A DNA stretch of 9,609 nucleotides from Desulfobacterales bacterium HSG17 (GTDB lineage: Bacteria > Desulfobacterota > Desulfobacteria > Desulfobacterales > Desulfococcaceae). Within the stretch, counting starts at the first letter, position 1. Every line of letters starts with the position of its first letter. Location: the NCBI GenBank assembly GCA_030377945.1, contig JAUCGD010000114.1:1-9609 (forward strand). Direction: 5' to 3'. Below are positions 5,808 to 9,609 of this stretch, piece after piece. Under the pieces are notes generated by a model. It was given only the letters and a program-made list of their open reading frames with translations, did no database searches and had not been told where the DNA came from. A program made the position numbers and the translations under genes.

Positions 5808-8348
5808 TTAAACAAAATATGCCAGCCTGTCGTTAAAATGAATATGCTGTAATTCCTCAGGAGGAATGGGCACAGGCGGCCCTTCAATAATAATCGGAAT
5901 AATTTCTGGCGGATTTTCATCTTTATACTGCTTTGCACGGAGTGCATGAAGAATCTCTTTTTTTACCCATTCCGATTCTTTTGCAGATTTAGACCAGAAC
6001 AGGAAAAAAACATCTGACTTGTCAATCTCCTTATATAATTCCTTTTCCCATCTGTCTCCAGGTTCAAGATTTAGAATATCCTGGAAAAAGCTGATTTTCA
6101 GAGTTGACAGCATTTGGACTCTGCGGATTACTTCTGAGCGGTCTTTGGATGCATAGGATATAAAAGCATATTTATATGTTAAAGCATTTCCTATGGGTTC
6201 CCTGAATAATTTTTTCTTTTCACAGATTACTCTGATTTTAAATCGGATATGCCCTATTGGGACGGAATCCTGCGATATAGTAACTTTGCCAAAAATATTG
6301 TCTGATAAATATTCTTCAGGTATTCCAACATAAAATGCAGCATAATCTGTCCTGCCCTGCCATTTAAATGATTGAAAGGGTTCAGCAATTGTAACATCTT
6401 TAATATCCATGTGAAAAGTCAGTTTAGATCCCCGCTCAATTTCCGTTTCCAGACTGGTAAATCCCCTTCGGGCAGTGTCATAGTCAAATTCTTTTGCCAT
6501 TTCCAAAGCTTCATCTGCTTTTTCAAGCAGATGAACATATACTTGAATCATGAAAAACTCACCGGCTTTAACTTCCGGTGGAGAGAAAACCGTGCAGTCA
6601 ACAGGATCAAGGATTTTATTTTTTTCAGAGTAGTTAGGGGTGTTTTCATGGTATTTTCTTTCAGGAAAAAGGGTTGCTTCATCATTGACTGGTTCCGGGT
6701 CCAAATCAATGTCCGAATCAAGGTCAAAATCAAGTAATAAATCTTCGGAAGATTCTTGTGCATCAGGTTCTTCAACATCCATGTCCAGGTCAAAATCTTC
6801 GTCTGATTCATCAAAACATGATTCCGATTCTAAATCAAATTCAAGAGAAGTTACTTTTGATGTTTCAGGTTTATAATCTAAATCAAGCTCAAGTTCATCT
6901 TCTTCGTCATCATCTGTATGTATTCCCATGTTGAACGTATCTGAAAAATCATTATCATTTGCTTCGGTTTCCAGTTCAAAAACCGGGTCTATGTCAGGGC
7001 AGATATCACCTAATTCAGGGACATCAGCATCAATTTCCTGGTTTCCTGCAAAAATTTTGGCAATACCGTCCTGTATAAAAGTCTGCATTCCATCTTCTAT
7101 ACCCTGATTGTAAAAATCCTGTGTTACTGAATTTCTTTGTATTAATAATTTTAATTCGGTAGTTCCTGCCAGTAATTCATGAAAAGCTATTCTGCCCTTA
7201 TACCCGGTTTGATGACAATGTTCACAACCTTCAGATAAATAGAACATAAAATCATCAGTATGTTCAACACTTATTTCTTTGTTAAAATCTTCTTCACCAT
7301 ATGCTGCAACAAGTTCATTAAAAGTTATCTCAGATACAGGAAAGGACTGCCTGCATTTATTACAGAGCGTTCTCACAAGCTTTTGACAAAGGACACCCTG
7401 GAAAACATTTGCAAAAATCCGGGGATTTACACCCAGTTCCAAAAAATTGCTAATTGTTTCTGCTGCTGTATTGCCATAACAGGTTGAAAGCACCAGATGT
7501 CCTCTCTGGGCAGCAGCAAGAGCAAAAGAAGCTGTCTGTTTATTGCATATTTCTCCAATTACAATAATATCCGGGTCTGCAAGCAGGATGTTTTGAATGA
7601 GGGTATTGAAATCCGAATCTGATTCAAATGTTACCTGCCGTAATCCCTTTTGAATTATTTCCAAGCGTTTCTCAATTGTCCACATTTTGGTTTCGTCCTT
7701 GTTGATATGGGCAATTGCGGAATGCAGGGTTGTGGTTTTTCCTGAATCTTTGGGACCGGAGATAATAACAAGGCCGTGGACTTGAGTGATAATTCTCAGA
7801 AATTCTTTATAATTATTCTCAGAAAATCCAATATTTGACAAAGGTATTGGCTCACCCGGAAGGATGTGTATAATAGCATCTTCCATTCCATTGGCAGTGG
7901 GAATTGTTACAACACTCAGATCAATATTGGGTCCACCATACTTAAAACAAATTTTACCTGTCTGGGATATTGGATGTTCCGATACTTCCATTTCTGCCAT
8001 AATTTTGATGCGGGAAAGTACTGCATTTCTGTAATTATAAGGAATTGTTTGATATACTAGGCAAACCCCGTTAATACGCATACGAACCAGGGTATTTTGG
8101 TCTCCGGGATAGGGTTCGATGTGGATATAATCAGCATTTCGGGCAATGGCTTCTATAAGAATCTTATTGACCAGATTTATAACAGGGGCTGTTATTTCTA
8201 TATATTCTTCCTCTACCTCGTTATTCAGAGTCTCATCTTGCAATAGCTTGATAGTCTCATCAATCTCATAATTTTCTTTGTTATCAGCCATATTAGTCAC
8301 ATGAAAGATAATGTTATATCTCAAATAATCTACAATAATATATTCCAT
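5808..8348 (-). CDS. GspE/PilB-like ATPase fused to a C-terminal TIR domain
   Basis: An 846-residue fusion. Residues ~50-165 match the N2 region of type II secretion/type IV pilus ATPases. Residues ~166-435 are the ATPase core: Walker A GPKDSGKTTT (198-207), Walker B DPDIIVIGE with catalytic-type E266, and a zinc-type tetracysteine (C329, C332, C375, C378). Several hallmarks are altered: the DLRVS arginine is S145, the Asp box reads TIEKRLE (224-230), and the His-box histidine is Y291. Residues ~440-580 are an acidic D/E-rich linker. Residues ~582-708 form a beta-rich domain often found ahead of bacterial TIRs. Residues ~725-840 are TIR (YAFISYASKDRSEV at 727-740; WVKKE at 794-798, where E798 aligns with the NADase glutamate of SARM1). 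The start is uncertain: neither Met1 nor Met20 (8291) has a strong Shine-Dalgarno, and residues 1-19 look non-conserved. No pilus genes are nearby, so a signalling role is more likely than pilus assembly (inference). Confidence 0.88.
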   Translation of the reverse strand: MEYIIVDYLRYNIIFHVTNMADNKENYEIDETIKLLQDETLNNEVEEEYIEITAPVINLVNKILIEAIARNADYIHIEPYPGDQNTLVRMRINGVCLVYQTIPYNYRNAVLSRIKIMAEMEVSEHPISQTGKICFKYGGPNIDLSVVTIPTANGMEDAIIHILPGEPIPLSNIGFSENNYKEFLRIITQVHGLVIISGPKDSGKTTTLHSAIAHINKDETKMWTIEKRLEIIQKGLRQVTFESDSDFNTLIQNILLADPDIIVIGEICNKQTASFALAAAQRGHLVLSTCYGNTAAETISNFLELGVNPRIFANVFQGVLCQKLVRTLCNKCRQSFPVSEITFNELVAAYGEEDFNKEISVEHTDDFMFYLSEGCEHCHQTGYKGRIAFHELLAGTTELKLLIQRNSVTQDFYNQGIEDGMQTFIQDGIAKIFAGNQEIDADVPELGDICPDIDPVFELETEANDNDFSDTFNMGIHTDDDEEDELELDLDYKPETSKVTSLEFDLESESCFDESDEDFDLDMDVEEPDAQESSEDLLLDFDLDSDIDLDPEPVNDEATLFPERKYHENTPNYSEKNKILDPVDCTVFSPPEVKAGEFFMIQVYVHLLEKADEALEMAKEFDYDTARRGFTSLETEIERGSKLTFHMDIKDVTIAEPFQSFKWQGRTDYAAFYVGIPEEYLSDNIFGKVTISQDSVPIGHIRFKIRVICEKKKLFREPIGNALTYKYAFISYASKDRSEVIRRVQMLSTLKISFFQDILNLEPGDRWEKELYKEIDKSDVFFLFWSKSAKESEWVKKEILHALRAKQYKDENPPEIIPIIIEGPPVPIPPEELQHIHFNDRLAYFV

Positions 8349-8393
8349 AACATATGTAATTTTTCAGCAAATGTTTTTGTTTCAGATTTATTT

Positions 8394-8451
8394 AATCAGG
8401 ATTTCAAGGATAAATCCTGAATATCCTTCTACCATCCTGAAAATCCTGATT
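8394..8451. repeat. Intergenic repeat cluster with nested inverted and direct copies
   Basis: Between trxB and the ATPase-TIR gene lies a 58-bp structure. The outer arms AATCAGGATTT (8394-8404) and AAATCCTGATT (8441-8451) are perfect 11-bp inverted copies. Inside are a small hairpin AGGAT-AA-ATCCT (8407-8418) and a direct repeat with a 20-bp period: ATCCTGAATATCCT (8414-8427) and ATCCTGAAAATCCT (8434-8447), 13 of 14 identical. It resembles the degenerate ATCCTGAA-type intergenic repeats seen in many bacterial genomes. It could fold in the 3' end of the trxB transcript, but no U-run follows the stem, so I do not call it a classical terminator. Confidence 0.6.
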
Positions 8452-8461
8452 CAAAAATAAA

Positions 8462-9451
8462 CTAATCCTCAAACAAACCTGCCGGAGCTTCGCAAACTTC
8501 AGGTGCTGCTTTTTTGTTTTCCACATAGTGTGCAGCAGCAAGTGCTGCTGTGCATCCGTCTGCTGCTGCTGTTACAATCTGGCGTGCGTATTTTTCTTTT
8601 AAATCTCCAATTGCATAGATTCCGGGTGTTTTTGTCTCGCATTTTTCATCAGTTACAACATATCCTTCAGCATTCATTTTAATACCGGCTGGAACCAGCT
8701 CATTGTTCGGGTTAAAGCCGATGAAGATAAAAACCCCGTCTATGTCCATATCCCTTAATTCAGCGGTTTGCGTATCTTTTAATTCCACACCGCAGACCCC
8801 GGTTTCATCTGCCTTTATTTGAGTTAAAACCGTATTCCATAAAATCTCAATCTTGCATTCTGCCTTGACCCTCTGCTGCAAAAGCATACCAGCCCTGAGA
8901 GCATCGCGGCGGTGGGCAATATATACTTTTTTTGCAATTTTAGCCAGGTACAGGGCTTCTTCTGTGGCACTGTCTCCTCCGCCTACTACAATTACATTTT
9001 TATTTCTGAAAAAGAACCCGTCACACACAGCACAATAGGAAACTCCTTTGCCATATAGTTCATCTTCCCCTGGTATTCCCAGTTTGCTGGGGCTTCCTCC
9101 TGTTCCCAGGATTATGCTGTATGTTTTGAGTATATCACCGTTTGCAAGTTTTACTGAGTGATAATCCAGACCCGGTTCTATTTCCATTACTTCATCTGAA
9201 ACAGTTTCTAAACCGTATGCCTGTGCATGTTCGGCAAATTTCATGGAAAGCTCAGCTCCGCTGATATGGGAAAAACCAGGATAATTTTCCACTTCATCAG
9301 ACATTGTTACCTGGCCTCCGGGAACACCTTTTTCTATAAGAACCGTGTCAAGTGCAGCACGCATTGCATAAATCCCGGCACTTAATCCCCCAGGGCCTCC
9401 GCCTATAATAATCAAGTCATATGTTTTTTCTGAATTTGTTATATCAGGCAT
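8462..9451 (-). CDS. trxB: Thioredoxin reductase (NADPH), TrxB
   Basis: A 329-residue flavoprotein that passes electrons from NADPH through FAD to a redox disulfide and on to thioredoxin in the cytoplasm. The length is normal for the low-molecular-weight bacterial class. Visible motifs in order: FAD-binding GGGPGG at 17-22, redox-active CAVC at 140-143, a second Rossmann motif GGGDSA at 157-162, the NADPH phosphate-binding HRRDALRA at 180-187, and the C-terminal FAD motif GDL at 282-284 with RQ at 290-291. The HRR motif argues for an NADPH enzyme rather than a ferredoxin- or flavin-linked relative. The ATG start is supported by AGGA (9462-9465) 10 nt upstream. There is no sign of damage. It is separated from the next gene by 113 bp containing repeats and looks like a housekeeping neighbour rather than part of the signalling block downstream. 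Confidence 0.95.
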   Translation of the reverse strand: MPDITNSEKTYDLIIIGGGPGGLSAGIYAMRAALDTVLIEKGVPGGQVTMSDEVENYPGFSHISGAELSMKFAEHAQAYGLETVSDEVMEIEPGLDYHSVKLANGDILKTYSIILGTGGSPSKLGIPGEDELYGKGVSYCAVCDGFFFRNKNVIVVGGGDSATEEALYLAKIAKKVYIAHRRDALRAGMLLQQRVKAECKIEILWNTVLTQIKADETGVCGVELKDTQTAELRDMDIDGVFIFIGFNPNNELVPAGIKMNAEGYVVTDEKCETKTPGIYAIGDLKEKYARQIVTAAADGCTAALAAAHYVENKKAAPEVCEAPAGLFED

Positions 9452-9609
9452 AGTATTTTTTTCCTTTCCAAATTTATTATTATATTTATTTAATTTAAGG
9501 CACTTTCATATAATAAGCTGAAAACAATTGCAAGAAATCGAATTTAACCTCTAATTTTGCAATATTAATAATCTTTCTTGAAAAGACAACTTATCTTTGT
9601 TATTGCAGA
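9452..9609 (-). other. AT-rich leader region upstream of trxB (partial)
   Basis: This stretch runs from the trxB start codon to the window edge and contains no convincing ORF. On the minus strand it ends in a purine-rich Shine-Dalgarno run (TGGAAAGGAA, 9461-9470). It should carry the trxB promoter, but I see only weak matches: a TTGCAA that could serve as -35 has only poorly spaced TA-rich -10 candidates after it. I therefore do not call a specific promoter. The upstream gene lies outside the window. Confidence 0.4.

Noticed and set aside
6640..6876. Plus-strand serine-rich 78-codon ORF
   Set aside because: It is the antisense image of the Asp/Glu-rich linker of the ATPase-TIR gene; the serine richness is a codon artefact.
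5808..8348. Pilus or type II secretion operon membership of the ATPase gene
   Set aside because: No pilin, inner-membrane platform, secretin or prepilin peptidase gene is present, and the protein ends in a TIR domain with altered ATPase motifs.
8394..8451. Rho-independent terminator of trxB
   Set aside because: The outer stem can fold but has a 36-nt loop and no U-run after it on the minus strand, so it is reported only as a repeat.

Overview
The window suggests a low-GC, gene-rich environmental bacterium, probably a member of Desulfobacterota (Desulfobacterales-type, Desulfonema-like). This rests on the AT-rich codon use, the large multidomain signalling proteins and the style of the intergenic repeats. 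It is inference and no taxonomic marker is present. Every credible gene lies on the minus strand, so transcription runs from high to low coordinates.

Layout in transcription order. (1) 9451-8462 is a housekeeping thioredoxin reductase (trxB). (2) 8461-8349 is a gap holding a small repeat cluster. (3) 8348-3470/1511 is a tight three-gene block of multidomain proteins with gaps of 28 bp and 3 bp. The first protein is a GspE/PilB-like ATPase with several altered catalytic motifs, joined through a long acidic linker and a beta-rich domain to a C-terminal TIR domain. The second is a RyR domain, TPR-rich region, Rossmann-like region and class III nucleotide cyclase. The third is a TIR domain, a small alpha/beta domain, a PP2C-type phosphatase and a macro domain. 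(4) After 47 bp comes a DUF4062 ORF. The same reading frame continues past one in-frame TAG into a NACHT NTPase remnant. (5) The NACHT part is broken by a 135-bp MITE-like element with a clean 7-bp target duplication and is then cut off at a second, 218-bp element with terminal inverted repeats. (6) 1-125 is AT-rich sequence without a visible gene.

How the genes may work together. TIR domains of this kind cleave NAD+ to ADP-ribose-type products, and macro domains bind or process ADP-ribose derivatives. Prokaryotic RyR domains have been proposed as nucleotide-derivative sensors, and class III cyclases make cyclic nucleotides. The block therefore looks like a nucleotide-centred stress or conflict (possibly anti-phage) signalling cassette, with a PP2C phosphatase as a further switch. 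The adjacent decayed DUF4062-NACHT gene, an architecture common in bacterial STAND-type immunity, fits a defence or signalling island in which one member has been lost. The defence role is inference from domain content; the domain calls come directly from the translated motifs.
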